In this document: one piece after another, positions 12,801 through 22,269 of the stretch
Numbering within the stretch: position 1 is the stretch's first letter
Layout of the letters: each line of letters starts with the position of its first letter
Assembly: GCF_024868665.1 (NCBI RefSeq)
Contig: NC_079890.1
Location: 8,442,573-8,506,572, forward strand
DNA: 64,000 bases
Origin: Triplophysa rosa
Taxonomy: Eukaryota > Chordata > Actinopteri > Cypriniformes > Nemacheilidae
Direction: 5' to 3'
Made by a program: the position numbers and the translations under genes
Notes under the pieces: generated by a model
The model's input: the letters and a program-made list of their open reading frames with translations, nothing else
The model's database searches: none
What the model was told of the DNA's origin: nothing

Positions 12801-15800
12801 ATGGGTTTTTGGTTAAATGCCTAAAATAAGGTTTGTGGTTAACATTGTGGAAATTTTTCACGTTTTAATCTATGACATAAACCACACCAGTTATAACCTG
12901 CTCATGATTTTTAAAGCTTCTTAAAAACGGCAGTTGCTAACAAGTTGCTCAAAGTGACTATTGGCGGGGAGATTAAACGTCATTAAGTCAAGTCAACTTT
13001 ATTTATATAGCGCTTTTTACAATTTTCATTGTTACAAAGCAGCTGTACATGAGACATATTGACTATAAGCTAAACATTTAAAGTTATACATGTAAGAACA
13101 AGAAAAGATGAAAACACAGAAGACAGACACACCCACATACAAAACACGCCACACACACAATATGCACACGTACTAACACACATAGACACACACTCAAATG
13201 TGCAGACAAACGGATGCGCACGAATACACACAGACAAGCACACACACAGACACACACTCACATAGACACGCACTCACAGTGAAAAACACACGTTTAAGAT
13301 GAAGGAGAGAGAAACAATGGTCAAATATTAAACAGACCTTCAATTCCTATATGCAATATTAAGTAAAAATTTTTAATTCTAATTCTAAAGCAGCCCCTCT
13401 GGCCAGGCAAATAGTGCAATACAGTATGCAAACGGTGGCGAGGAACCTAAAACTCCAATGGAGAAAAAACCAACCAGGGGATTCCAGTTCCCCTCTGGCA
13501 AAAGCTGCTGCCTCTGCACAAGCTCGACAGTGCTTGCACAACAAGGCTAAATAAAAATAAATAAACTTAGTAATAAGGTAAATTATAGATTTAAGATTAT
13601 CATTAATAATCTAATAGCATTTGAAATTTTGTAGTGAAGACGTGTCAAGTCGCCGTGTCTTTCTTTATCCAGCTCTATCATCTCAGCTCTTGTCAGGTCG
13701 CCGCTTCCCATTCTCCGCTCTACCATCAGGTCAGGCCATGAAGACGTGTCAGGTGACCGCGTCCTTCTTTATCCAGCTCTATCATCTCAGCTCTTGTCAG
13801 GTCGCCGCTTCCCATTCTCCGCTCTACCATCAGGTCTGGGCATGAACTGCATCCTGCCAGCTGTGGTAACCTTGGAACAGTGAGACAGGACATCTGAGAG
13901 TAGAGTACTGTTCTGCACTCTTTGATGCAACAAGTACATCAGTTGTTATTGGAAGTATTCCTGGTTCCGGTTGATCTAACTAATGCAGCCTAAACCCTCA
14001 GAGGATTTATAGTATGGAAGTGTAGTGATTAAAAAGATTTAAAAAATGCCTCTTTAGTCTAGATTTAAACTGACAGAGTGTGTCTGCCTCCCGGACAGCG
14101 CAGGGAAGACTGTTCTCCAAAGTTTAAGCGCTAGATAGGAAAAGGATCTACCATCTGCACTTGTTTTGAAATTCTTGGTATTACCAACTGACAGGACGCC
14201 TGAGAGTGTAATGCACGTGAAGGACTGTAATACAAGAGAAGTTCACTCAAGTACTGTGGAGCTAAATCATGTAGGGCTTTATAGGTAATAAGCAAGATTT
14301 TAAAGTTAATGCGATGCTTTATAGGTAACCAGTGCAAGGTTGACAGAACCGGGCTAATATGTTCATACTTTTTTGTACGTGTTAGAACTCGAGCTGCCGC
14401 GTTTTGGACCAGTTGGAGATTTTGTAATAAGCTTGCAGGGCAACCACCTAACAGTGCATTACAGTAATCTAGTCTTGATGTCATGAATGCATGAATTAAC
14501 TTCTCTGCATCTGATAGTGACAGCATATGACGTAGTTTAGATATATTCTTAAGATGGAAAAACACAATTTTAGCGACATGGCTCTCAATTGACAGATTAC
14601 TATAGAATAGAATGCCAAGATTCTTTGCTGACGACGAGGGTTTTATGGAACATCCGTCAATAGTTAAGCAGTATTCTTGGTTGTTACGTATGGCGGTTTT
14701 CAGTCCAATAAGTAACACTTCTGTTTTGTCCGAGTTCAGTAATAAAAAGTTGTTACTCATCCAGTTTTTTATATCAACTATGCATTCCATTATTCGATGG
14801 AACTGCTGTGTTTCATGAGGCTTCGAGGAAATATAAAGTTGAGTACATCAGCATAACAGTGAAAGCTAACTCCGTGTCACATTATTATATCTCCTAGAGG
14901 TAGCAAGTATAATGCGAAGAGCAGAGGCCCTAAGACTGAGCCCTGTGGTACACCGTACTGGACTTGCGATTGCAATAAGATTTAAACCATTTCAAATCTA
15001 TTCCCTTAATGCCAGGATAATTTTCGAGTCTATATAGGAGTATGCTGTGGTCAATGGTGTCGAATGCAGCACTAAGGTCTAGCAGCACCAATAACGAGAT
15101 ACAACCTCGGTCAGACGCCAAAAGCAGATCATTTGTAACTCTGGTCAAAGCAGTCTCTGTACTGTGACATGCTCTAAATCCAGACTGGAATTCTTCATTG
15201 ATGTCATTCCGTTGGTGGAAAGAACATAATTGAGTTGAAACTACTTTTTCCAGGACTTTAGATATGAAAGGTAGATTCGATATAATACCAAGATGGCGCC
15301 GCAGATGGCTGCCTCGGTGTGGAGCTCTCCAGTTGTTTTAGTTTTTTTATTAGTTTGTCCTGTTTTATGTTTTTCCCATACAATCAGTTTCACAAGAGAT
15401 GAACTGCTGAACATTCGGCAGTGCACACCATCTGATCTTTTACCGGTTTTTGATTATTCTGACGTTTTACTTAATATCGTAGTCTGAGGTGCAGTGGCGC
15501 TGCTAAAGCGCTCCAGGACACGCAAGTGTGGGTAGCAAGCTGGCGCGCTAGTCAGGTTTATAAAGCGCGGCTTTAAAACTGCACTGCCTAGCATACATCT
15601 GGCGAATCTGCGCTCTCTGCCAAACAAAATGGACGAACTTCTTCTACTCTACCGAACAAATAAGGATTTTTCAATCTCTGCTGTTTTGTGTTGTGTGGAA
15701 ACGTGGCTGAATGACTCCATCCCGGACAGCGCGCTGTTCAGAGCGGACCGCGACGCAGAATCAACGGGGATATCGCGCGGTGGTGGGGTATGTTTCTACA

Positions 15801-18800
15801 TCAATGAAAAGTGGTGTACAGATACAACAGTGATGAAGAAGGTGTGCTGTCTCGACCTAGAAGCACTCTTCATTAACTGTAAGCCCTTTTACTTGCCACG
15901 AGAGTTTTCCTTGTTCATTTTCGTGTGTGTTTACATTCCACCGCAAGCGCACATGAGCGTGGCGTTACAACAGCTCACCGATCACATCTCGGACACTGAG
16001 CAACAACACCCAGACTCTGTTATTATTATTCTTGGTGACTTTAATCAGGCAAAACTTACACACGAGCTGCCAAAATACAGACAACACATCACATGCCCTA
16101 CCAGAGACAAAATATTTTGGACCATTGCTACACCACAATAAAGAATGCATATCGCTCTGTCCCTAGAGCAGCTTTAGGACTGTCTGATCACCGCCTGGTT
16201 CACCTTATCCCAGCTTACAGGCAGAAACTAAAATCTGCCAAACCTATGGTAAGGACTGTTAAAGATGGACTAATGAAACAGAGCCGGCCTGTTTCGAGTG
16301 CACCGATTGGACGAGCTCACAGAGACTGTAACACTATACATCAGTTTCTGTGAGGATCTGTGCATTCCTACTAGGACTTACTTAAAATACAACAATGATA
16401 AACCATGGTTCTCAGCATAACTCAGACAGATTCGCCAATGAGGATGCCTACAGAAAATGGGACAAAGTCTTGTACAGGCAGGCTAGGAACACATTGACAA
16501 AGGAGATCAGAGTGGCTAAGAGAAATTACTCTTAAAAGTTGGAAAACCGGTTTTCAGCCAACGACCCTGCGTCTGTGTGGAAAGGACTGAAAGACATCAC
16601 TAACTACAAGCCACCATCCCCCAATTTTGCAGGCAATCAACACCTGGTCAATGATCTGAATGACTTTTACTGCAGATTTGAAAATGCTAACTTTACACCT
16701 CACACCAACTATGACATTCACTCTACACAACACCTATCACCTTCAGTCACCCCACCTCCTGCACTTCAGATCAGTGAAGAGGATGTGTGCCGAGTCTTTA
16801 GGAAAAAAAAGACAAGAAAAGCACCAGGCCCAGATGGTATCTCCCCAGCCTGTCTTAAAAGCTGTGCTATTCAACTGGCATTCATCTTCTCACAGATCTT
16901 CAACAGATCACTGGAGCTGTGCACAGTTCCTTCCTGTTTCAAGCGCTATACCATAATCCCCATCCCAAAGAAACCCAAAATCACAGGACTGAATGACTAC
17001 AGACCCGCCGCTCTCACATCTGTGGTCATGAAGTCATTCGAGAGACTGATACTGGCATATCTGAAGGACATCACAGAACCCTTACTGGACCCCCTGCAGT
17101 TTGCCTACAGAGCAAACAGGTCTGTTGAGGATGCAGTTAACATGGTGCTGCATTTTGTCCTGAAACATCTGGATAGACCAGGGACCTATGTGAGGATCCT
17201 GTTGGTGGACTTCAGCTCCCCATCACTGTCTGGTTTGGCTCAGCCACAAAGTCAGACATCAGAAGACTACAGAGGACGGTTCGGACTGCTGAGAAGATCA
17301 TTGGTGCTCCCCCACCCAAGAACTGTATACATCCAGAGTGAGTAAAAGGGCTCAGAAAATCACCCTGGACCTCTCACATCCAAGCCATCATCTCTTCACA
17401 ATGCTGCCGTCTGGTCGGCGCTACAGAGCACTGAGCACCAAAAAAACCAGACACAAAAACAGCTTCTTCCCTCAGGCCATCTACCTCTTGAACAGTTAAA
17501 TGTTTTTACCCACCGTGCAATTAATAACTCTGTGCAATAATAATTAAGTGCAGTATTAATTATATCCTCCAGATAATACACTGTACATTTTTTATACAAC
17601 TTTTTCTGTAAATTATATTTCATTCTGCTGTATATAGCACATACCTTGTACATACAATAGTCTATTCTTATTTTTTACTTGTACATATTTACATACACAC
17701 ATAGCTTTACTCTCTATATCTTTTATATCATTATCTTATGTTTATTGTATTGTGTTATGGTCTCTGTGTACTGTTGTTGCTGTTTCTGCTCCTGTCACCA
17801 AAACAAATTCCTTGTATGAGCAAACATACTTGGCAATAAAGCTCTTTCTGATTCTGATTCTGATATAGGCCTGTAGTTAACTAGTTCTCTAGGGTCGAGT
17901 TGGGTTTTTTTGACAAGGGGCCTTATAACAGCCACCTTATATGCTTTAGGCACATGTCCTAATGTCAGAGATGAGTTAATAATGCTAAGAAGAGGATCTA
18001 TAATTTCTGGTAGCATCTCTTTCAGTAGATTTGTAGGTATAGGATCTAGCATGCATGTTGTTGATTTAGATGATCTAATAATTTTAGACAGCTCATCTTG
18101 ATCTACGGTATAAAATAATTGCAGTTTCTCCTTAGGGGCACTGTAGTTAGTTTGTTCAGCAGGTTTCACTTCTGGTTGCATTGTTATAATTTTTTCTCTA
18201 ATATCTTGGATTTTATTTGTGAAGTATTTCATAAATTCATCACTGCTATGCTGATATCCAGAATTAGAAGTCGCTGACGATTTATTTTTTGTTAGGGAGA
18301 TGTATGGGTCTGTAATACTTATAATTGGAGCATAAAGGCTAACATCGATCACAAGAGGCACCTCAGCCAATCATATCCGGTGTCTAGTCTCCTTGCCTGC
18401 GGTGATAGCATTGGCCGTTACGAGTTTTTAGCTTAAGGTAGCAGGCTTTCCATGTAGTGGATTTGGTAGTACTCTCCATGCAACAGCGTTTCAGTTTGAT
18501 GACGCCGCGGGTGCGACAGGCAGGCATCCAGACTTTGAAAAAGCTATTTCACTTTTTACAATTTAAATGATAAAACGATACAATGGCAACGATGTAACGC
18601 AGCTGTAACGTATAGTTACCTGGGCTTGGAACTATAATCTAATGACTATTTTAGGAATTATAACGCGTTAAATTACTCCGTTTCCAAAAAAGTAATCAAA
18701 CTACAGTAATGCGTTACTGCCCAACACTGGTCCGGACACATGTTGTCTAACGCCCATGGAGTTAAGAGTGTCTTTGAAAGCCATTCCTAAAGCATCTGTA

Positions 18801-19846
18801 TCATTATCTACATGGATGATAAAGTCACCAACGACAAGGACTCCATCTGCGGCCAGTACTAGTTCTGATACGAACTTTAATAAAATCTGTGTGGTGCCTT
18901 GGAGGCCTATATACAATAGCCAGAATAAATTTTAAAAATGTTTTATCCTTAGTATTAGGTGTTGATACATGAAGTACCATGACTTCAAAAGAATTGTATT
19001 TAGAGTTAGACTTCTGGGAAATGCTAATACATACAAATCTCATATGCATACAGATCTCACAAATAATGCAAAATGGACAGAAATCTTTGAATATTCATTC
19101 ACAGAGTATTTACTGACCTGGGAACACGTTTTTAATAAAGTTTGAAAATGTTGTTGGAGGTGACATTAATATCGAGCTGTGGCGAACCACAAGTAATAAT
19201 GAGACATTCACCAAGGTACTGTACCTTTAAGGAAGGGAGGAGTTTTGTTGCTGTTCCGGTTTGAGATGTGTGTGCTGTGTTTTGACTTCACTCGCTGTTC
19301 GGTGTGGGATATATTAAAGTGAAGAATAAGCGGATCCGACACATCTTCGTCTCTTGTCTCCTCATTTATTGTACTCCACAGAGCGACTGTAGTCTGTTTA
19401 TAGCCTCATGTTAGCTTATTACTTCTGGGGGTTGTATTTAGGCTATAAAAATAGCAAATATTGGGTTAATCTGGTAAATTGATCCTGGTAGACAAAACAT
19501 GTAAGTATCATACACCTTTGTTAATCACAGAGCTTATTTTTTGCGATTTTTCAAAAGTCTATGGGAAAAAATCCATAGGCTTTTGGTCGAGGGAACTAGT
19601 GCAGCTCTAACTTCCGGGTTGGCCTTCAAAAATACGTCATCTCTGCAGCAATCTATACTTCCATGAAATACTGTATATGCTCTTAATTCTTATTTTCTGT
19701 TTGTATTTTTGCAGATTGTAAACCTCATTGAAGAAACTGGACACTTTCACATCACAAACACTACCTTTGACTTTGACCTCTGCTCTCTGGACAAAACCAC
19801 AGTGCGGAAGCTGCAGAGCTACCTGGAGATGTCCGGATCATCTTGA
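3773..19846 (+). CDS. mllt3: mllt3 (AF9), last six coding exons, 5'-partial
   Basis: AF9 is a chromatin reader and adaptor of the super elongation complex and DOT1L complexes in the nucleus. Six exons join in one frame with good AG/GT borders: 3773-3839, 4221-4359, 4487-4583, 6234-6302, 6667-6738 and 19715-19846. They encode about 191 residues: a serine-rich start ([14 protein letters not shown]), an acidic stretch ([12 protein letters not shown]), [19 protein letters not shown], a lysine-rich linker, then the AHD ([20 protein letters not shown] followed by [20 protein letters not shown]). The AHD binds AF4/AFF, DOT1L, CBX8 and BCOR in mammals. The [17 protein letters not shown] ending matches AF9 as I remember it rather than ENL (MLLT1), which has LFSLDET there. 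The YEATS domain and the long poly-serine exon must lie upstream of the window. Everything from 1 to 3772 is therefore read as an mllt3 intron. I did not look for a paralogous copy. Confidence 0.93.
4221..4359 (+). CDS. mllt3: mllt3 exon: acidic linker (139 bp)
   Basis: The acceptor is tttatttaag and the donor is GTGAAC. It encodes [20 protein letters not shown] followed by an acidic D/E run and [15 protein letters not shown] 90-codon minus-strand frame over the same interval (4212-4484) is a shadow. The exon ends with two bases of an Arg codon. Confidence 0.9.
4487..4583 (+). CDS. mllt3: mllt3 exon: SLSDGS serine segment (97 bp)
   Basis: The acceptor is tgtgacatag and the donor is GTAAAT. 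The encoded [20 protein letters not shown] and the following KTNNQ match the conserved serine segment just before the AHD in AF9. Confidence 0.9.
4763..4990 (+). pseudogene. YqaJ-like recombinase ORF fragment of a DNA transposon
   Basis: About 75 codons. [20 protein letters not shown] and [13 protein letters not shown] resemble the N-terminal region of transposon-borne YqaJ proteins of fish. The frame stops at TGA 4988-4990, and no catalytic YqaJ nuclease residues follow. It lies just inside the left terminal repeat. This call rests on weak remembered resemblance only. Confidence 0.35.
5300..5826. repeat. Palindromic MITE-like insert with repeated GCTTAACGT motifs
   Basis: The ends TGGGACATTCTAAAA and TTTTAGAATGTCCCA are inverted copies. 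The two arms (about 5300-5540 and 5580-5826) are near reverse complements, including AAGTCCATTATAAG/CTTATAATGGACTT and CTTTTGACAGCAGCAAGTG on both sides. The motif GCTTAACGT or its complement occurs about nine times. It has no coding capacity, and I could not define a target duplication. Confidence 0.75.
5840..6012 (-). pseudogene. THAP-type zinc finger fragment
   Basis: The minus-strand frame contains [19 protein letters not shown] then [16 protein letters not shown]. These match the start of a THAP DNA-binding domain (first CxxxxC pair, FIPFPKP-type block). The frame then degenerates into repetitive GRTRRGRTS with no downstream tryptophan, second Cys or His, so the finger is incomplete. It probably belongs to the transposase ORF of the surrounding element. 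Confidence 0.6.
6234..6302 (+). CDS. mllt3: mllt3 exon: lysine-rich linker before the AHD (69 bp)
   Basis: The acceptor is gaaaatgttgcag and the donor GTAAGC is close to consensus. It encodes [20 protein letters not shown] and CDK, in phase 0 on both sides. Confidence 0.9.
6667..6738 (+). CDS. mllt3: mllt3 exon: AHD helix 1 (72 bp)
   Basis: The acceptor is ttgtaccacag and the donor is GTAATA. It encodes [20 protein letters not shown] plus VLQQ, the first amphipathic helix of the AHD. It is phase 0, and the final AHD exon is about 13 kb downstream. Confidence 0.94.
6921..7076. repeat. Short CTGGT-rich inverted-repeat MITE
   Basis: The left half has TGCTGGTTAGATAGCTGG and AGCTGGTCATGTGCTGG. 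The right half has ACCAGCACATTACCAGC and AACCTAACCAGCA, so the segment can fold on itself with CTGGT repeats as the stem. It lies in the last mllt3 intron. Confidence 0.65.
7380..8058. mobile_element. Non-autonomous hAT element with 8-bp target duplication
   Basis: The left terminus TAAGGATGGGCGATAT and right terminus ATATCGCCCATCCCTA are inverted repeats. ATAATTAG occurs immediately outside both ends (7372-7379 and 8059-8066), the 8-bp duplication expected of hAT transposition. The 679-bp interior has no transposase frame. It is intronic in mllt3. Confidence 0.85.
8067..9654. other. mllt3 intron segment, nothing recognised
   Basis: No transposon end, conserved coding frame or RNA motif is recognisable. 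The composition looks single-copy, with a moderately GC-balanced patch at 8750-9010. Confidence 0.4.
9655..11110 (-). mobile_element. 5' part of an I/Nimb- or CR1-like LINE (ORF1 esterase plus ORF2 start)
   Basis: On the minus strand, ORF1 starts with ATG at 10862-10864 ([20 protein letters not shown]). It later shows the three SGNH-hydrolase blocks: GDSIV (near 10470), GVND (near 10330) and DGLHP (near 10080). It then reads into the ORF2 endonuclease start at about 9850-9655 ([31 protein letters not shown]). ORF1 contains a frame change after GDSIV and an intron-like GT...AG segment. The RT and 3' tail are missing, so this is an isolated 5' module. Esterase ORF1s are known in CR1/L2-type LINEs; which family this copy belongs to is inference. 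Confidence 0.75.
10034..10864 (-). pseudogene. LINE ORF1 with SGNH-esterase domain, broken
   Basis: After MANVSDVF... the frame continues to [15 protein letters not shown] at about 10745. A 62-bp segment with splice-site consensus (10672-10733) follows. Beyond it are [43 protein letters not shown] with the likely catalytic Ser, then a frameshift near 10465 into [40 protein letters not shown] and the DGLHP block end it. All catalytic blocks are visible, but not in one frame. Confidence 0.65.
11111..11730. other. Intron segment, GC-rich, unassigned
   Basis: GC-richer sequence (11440-11700) with no recognisable terminal repeats and no supported coding frame. It may be the interior of an old repeat. 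Confidence 0.3.
11731..12337 (+). mobile_element. 3' fragment of an I/Nimb-like LINE with (TTGAA)n tail
   Basis: The end AGCGCTATATAAATAAAATT followed by TTGAATTGAATTGAA (about 12320-12337) is the diagnostic 3' tail seen at several places in this window. AAAGCTGCTTTGGAACAATG precedes it. The upstream part is non-coding 3' UTR-like sequence, and the 5' limit is approximate. Confidence 0.6.
12338..12984. other. mllt3 intron segment, nothing recognised
   Basis: No element ends or supported coding frame seen; short genic-looking strings are not conserved by eye. Confidence 0.35.
13635..13842. repeat. 104-bp tandem duplication in the LINE 3' UTR
   Basis: TGAAGACGTGTCA recurs at 13635 and 13739, and both units continue with CTTTATCCAGCTCTATCATC. 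The + strand copies of this LINE at 35395-35520 and 43995-44115 have only one unit, so the duplication is private to this insertion or its source. Confidence 0.85.
15629..16250 (+). pseudogene. LINE APE endonuclease domain, frameshifted
   Basis: The frame from 15629 reads [41 protein letters not shown] and [14 protein letters not shown], ending at 16141. An overlapping frame from 16093 continues with [17 protein letters not shown] and SDH are the catalytic landmarks of the exonuclease-endonuclease-phosphatase fold. A frameshift near 16115 separates them. Confidence 0.75.
16539..17345 (+). pseudogene. LINE reverse transcriptase with internal deletion
   Basis: [40 protein letters not shown] and [15 protein letters not shown] are N-terminal RT landmarks. 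After VDFSS the frame passes straight into sequence homologous to the distal RT end (compare [17 protein letters not shown] at 1680-3032). The palm core is absent, so it is catalytically dead. Confidence 0.8.
18430..18732. mobile_element. hAT-like insert (CAGTGTTGGGCAGTAACG terminus)
   Basis: The right end reads TAACGCGTTAAATTACTCC ... GCGTTACTGCCCAACACTGG, a familiar fish hAT terminus. It separates a LINE endonuclease fragment (18735-19060) from the RT part (12985-18285). The left end is not sharply visible. Confidence 0.45.
18735..19060 (-). mobile_element. LINE endonuclease fragment
   Basis: Minus-strand frames contain [47 protein letters not shown] and VRQHVSGPV. This is the central APE endonuclease region, with the usual GDFNIH changed to GDFIIH. 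It probably belongs to the same insertion as the RT at 12985-18285. Confidence 0.7.
19061..19714. other. mllt3: Distal end of the last mllt3 intron
   Basis: No coding or repeat structure recognised. The segment ends in the TTTTCTG...TTTTTGCAG acceptor of the final exon. Confidence 0.4.
19715..19846 (+). CDS. mllt3: mllt3 last coding exon: AHD C-terminal half and stop
   Basis: The acceptor ttgtatttttgcag precedes [20 protein letters not shown], then [18 protein letters not shown] and MSGSS before TGA at 19844-19846. This completes the AHD and fixes the 3' end of the coding region. Confidence 0.95.
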   Translation: MVNLIEETGHFHITNTTFDFDLCSLDKTTVRKLQSYLEMSGSS

Positions 19847-21360
19847 AGATTTGTGCAGCTGGCTGCCATGAAGAAAATTGTGTCTTCTTTTGCTCCTCCC
19901 TCAATTTTTCCTATTAAACAAGAACTCAGGCAATGGAAAGGACCCCATTTCATTCCAGAGCTCTTCTCATTTCATATGCTTCAGAATTTGACAAAACATA
20001 CTTAACATGAGTTTGGACATTATTTTGGTTAACCAGGACTCCACCCAAAAAGCCTTGATAATTCAACATTGCCAAAAATGTTCTTGCTCCAAAACACAAT
20101 ACATTTCTTTATGTTGTTATTCTGTATGAATGTTTGCTAGTTTTTTGTGCAAGTTTCAATACTGCCTTACCATAATGTCTATTTATTGAGTACAAGTTTC
20201 AAGTGCGTGCGTGCGTGGGTGTGTGTGAGAGAGCAAGTGATATTAAACTTTTGCAAGCACTTGGGAACAATCTCATTGGCACTGTATGGTAATGAAACAC
20301 GTTTTGGACATCAGTTTGTCTCAAAAGTATTTCATTTATCTTGGCGCTGTTGAAAACAAATGCTGTACATAATGTTAAATTATTAGTTTTAAGAAAATTC
20401 TGATCAGAGGTTGACTTTAATCCCTATTAAACAAATTGCAGCTTGTCAACATTTTCTAATCAATATCAAAAGTAAAATGTTGACATATCAATCATATTTT
20501 AAGGATTAGTGTACACTTAAAAGACAAAACCCAGTGACCTCAAATCCAAATGTTTAACTGAAAAAAGTGGTTTCAGTAAAAGTATGTTGTATCTTCTGAT
20601 GTTATTTATTTTTGTTTAAAGACTACAGTTCTCGTGGCTGTTCTTTGGTTGCCCCGAATCAGTGAGAACTAGACAATTACATGCTTCTAATTTGGGAGTT
20701 TTTTGTGAAACTATGAAAATCAAAAAGATATCAAAAAGGTAAGTTTGCTCCATTGTACTCCTTTTTTTTTTTTAGATTAATTGACGGAGGCCAAATATGA
20801 ATAGATTATGCAGTTAAATTTTATCCCCCAAGCTCTAAGCAAAGCAACTTTTTTCTAATTATATAGTGTTAAATCAAATGTCAGAGATATAGATATTTGG
20901 GGATATCTGGTGGCAGTGGTTCAGAGGGCAGACTAAAAAATTGGCACTGTGTGTAGTGGATCGATTAAAAAAAAACGTTTTTGATTGAATTTTGATTTAT
21001 TGTGTTGCTGAATGAAATTATGCCTTGTACACTTTATTTTCGTTTATTTTCCAGATTTAGTTTCTCAGCCCAAAGAACTTTTAGTTTAATTATCATTATA
21101 TAAAGTTTGTGTATATAAACTTTATATGTGACAAAAATTATGATCTTTATTGGAAAGCACTGACCACCTTCCAATTGAAAGTTCTTGACTGTGATATAAT
21201 TTCCAATGGATTGTTGTTGATGTGGACTTATTGACCAGAGAATATTTTATCAATGATAAGTTGACAAAAAAATATTTTGCAAATACAAATGACCTGGTGA
21301 GTATGAAATGACCTGAATCTACTTGATCAAAGAATAAAGTGAGTGAGTTTAAATAAGTTG
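19847..21360 (+). other. mllt3: Probable mllt3 3' UTR
   Basis: AT-rich non-coding sequence follows the mllt3 stop. The first canonical AATAAA I noticed is at 21333-21338, so the transcript may end near 21360. No transposon end is recognisable between the stop and that point. The end point is inference; transcript evidence would settle it. Confidence 0.4.
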
Positions 21361-21394
21361 GGCCTCTTACAAAAGGATCTTAGCAGCAATGAAT

Positions 21395-21535
21395 AACCTT
21401 CTTTGGTTTCTCAAAGAACCATTTGTTTCTTACCTTTTCTTAGTCTAAAGAACCCTTTTCCGTTGCAGAGAACCTTTTGTGAAACAGAAAGGTTCTTTGG
21501 CTGTTAAATGTTCTTTATGGAACCATTCAGCCAAA
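21395..21535. repeat. AAGAACC/GGTTCTT-rich short interspersed repeat
   Basis: Repeated AAAGAACC, AGAACCTTTTG and AAAGGTTCTTT motifs with internal inverted symmetry. A related segment lies at 54295-54420. This looks like a MITE common in fish. Confidence 0.5.
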
Positions 21536-21755
21536 CATGGTTAGTTATTTTCAAGAGCGTAGCGAGTAACCAAAAAATAAACATTAAAGTGTTTTTATTT
21601 GCATACCATTTAAAGCATAGTTTAAATAATAACTTCTTCCGATGACAGAAGTTTAAATGCTTTTGCAGTACCGGTACATTTACTGTGTTGCTCTATATGA
21701 TATGTTCAGTCTTGGCAGTCTCGTCACAGGCCTTTGAGAATCTTATTCCAAGCCT

Positions 21756-22037
21756 AAAGGCCATTGCACATTGAGTCCGAAATTTACGTCCAAAATTTCC
21801 GCACATTAAAAAATAAATATAACCTCACGTTGTGTCAATCATATTTAAACACTGCCTCCGATATTTTCGTTCGTCATAAAAAATTTAGTATTTTACGAAT
21901 TACGCAATACGATTTTCTATGTTTTTCGTATCCGTAGCAAGCATTTTGAGAGGCGTTTTGACAATTCAGACACCGTATAAACAAGCACCAAATACGAAAA
22001 AACACGAAAATTTCAGACCGTATGTGCAAAGAGCTTA
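21756..22037. repeat. MITE with GCACATTGAGTCCGAA-type inverted ends
   Basis: The left end TAAAGGCCATTGCACAT and the right end ATGTGCAAAGAGCTTAA are imperfect inverted repeats around an AT-rich, non-coding core with several TACGAA motifs. Confidence 0.5.
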
Positions 22038-22046
22038 AGAGTATAC

Positions 22047-22269
22047 AGGGGTCGGTTGCATAAACTGCTTAAACTAGTCTTAGAAGTTAATCATCTCATT
22101 TTTCTTCAAGACTGGTCATAACTTATTTAAATCAGTTACATAAAAAGGTAGATTGGGCTACTTGAAATATGAAAAGTAAGACTGATTAGTCCTAACTAAT
22201 TGCTAGTCAGTCAGACTAGTTTTTAAGACGCAGACTTAACTTATTGGCTAAGTTTGTGCAACTGGGCAC
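22047..22269. repeat. MITE with GGTTGCATAAAC inverted ends
   Basis: AGGGGTCGGTTGCATAAAC at the left pairs with GTTTGTGCAACTGGGCAC at the right. The interior contains AACTAGTCTTA and TAAGACTGATTAGT-type inverted motifs. Confidence 0.6.

Larger units (their letters stand above)
15285..17861 (+). mobile_element. Nested LINE (jockey/CR1/L2/Rex1 group), internally deleted
   Basis: The copy starts ACCAAGATGGCGCCGCAGAT and ends in TTCTGATTCTGATTCTG. Target sequence GATATA lies on both sides (15279-15284 and 17862-17867), and removing the insert rejoins the host LINE. It carries an APE-type endonuclease ([13 protein letters not shown], then GLSDH in another frame) at 15629-16250. The RT start at 16539 matches the copy at 1390-3330. 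At about 17213 the frame jumps from VDFSS directly to a C-terminal RT segment (LSGLAQPQ), so motifs B and YxDD are deleted. The copy has a near-complete 5' end but is not autonomous. Confidence 0.88.
12985..18285 (-). mobile_element. I/Nimb-like LINE copy, split by a second LINE
   Basis: On the minus strand the copy begins near 18285 with the RT N-terminal region ([40 protein letters not shown]). It is interrupted at 15285-17861, resumes at 15284, and ends at 12985 with the (TTGAC/TTGAG)-type tail. RT motifs include [13 protein letters not shown] and [11 protein letters not shown]. The catalytic YADD is destroyed by a one-base deletion near 14845 relative to the copy at 42062. The 3' UTR contains a 104-bp tandem duplication and a CA-rich tract. 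Joining 15284 to 17868 restores contiguous LINE sequence. Confidence 0.85.

Noticed and set aside
3773..19846. mllt1 (ENL) instead of mllt3
   Set aside because: The AHD ending ([18 protein letters not shown]) and the SLSDGS serine segment fit AF9 better than ENL as I remember the families.
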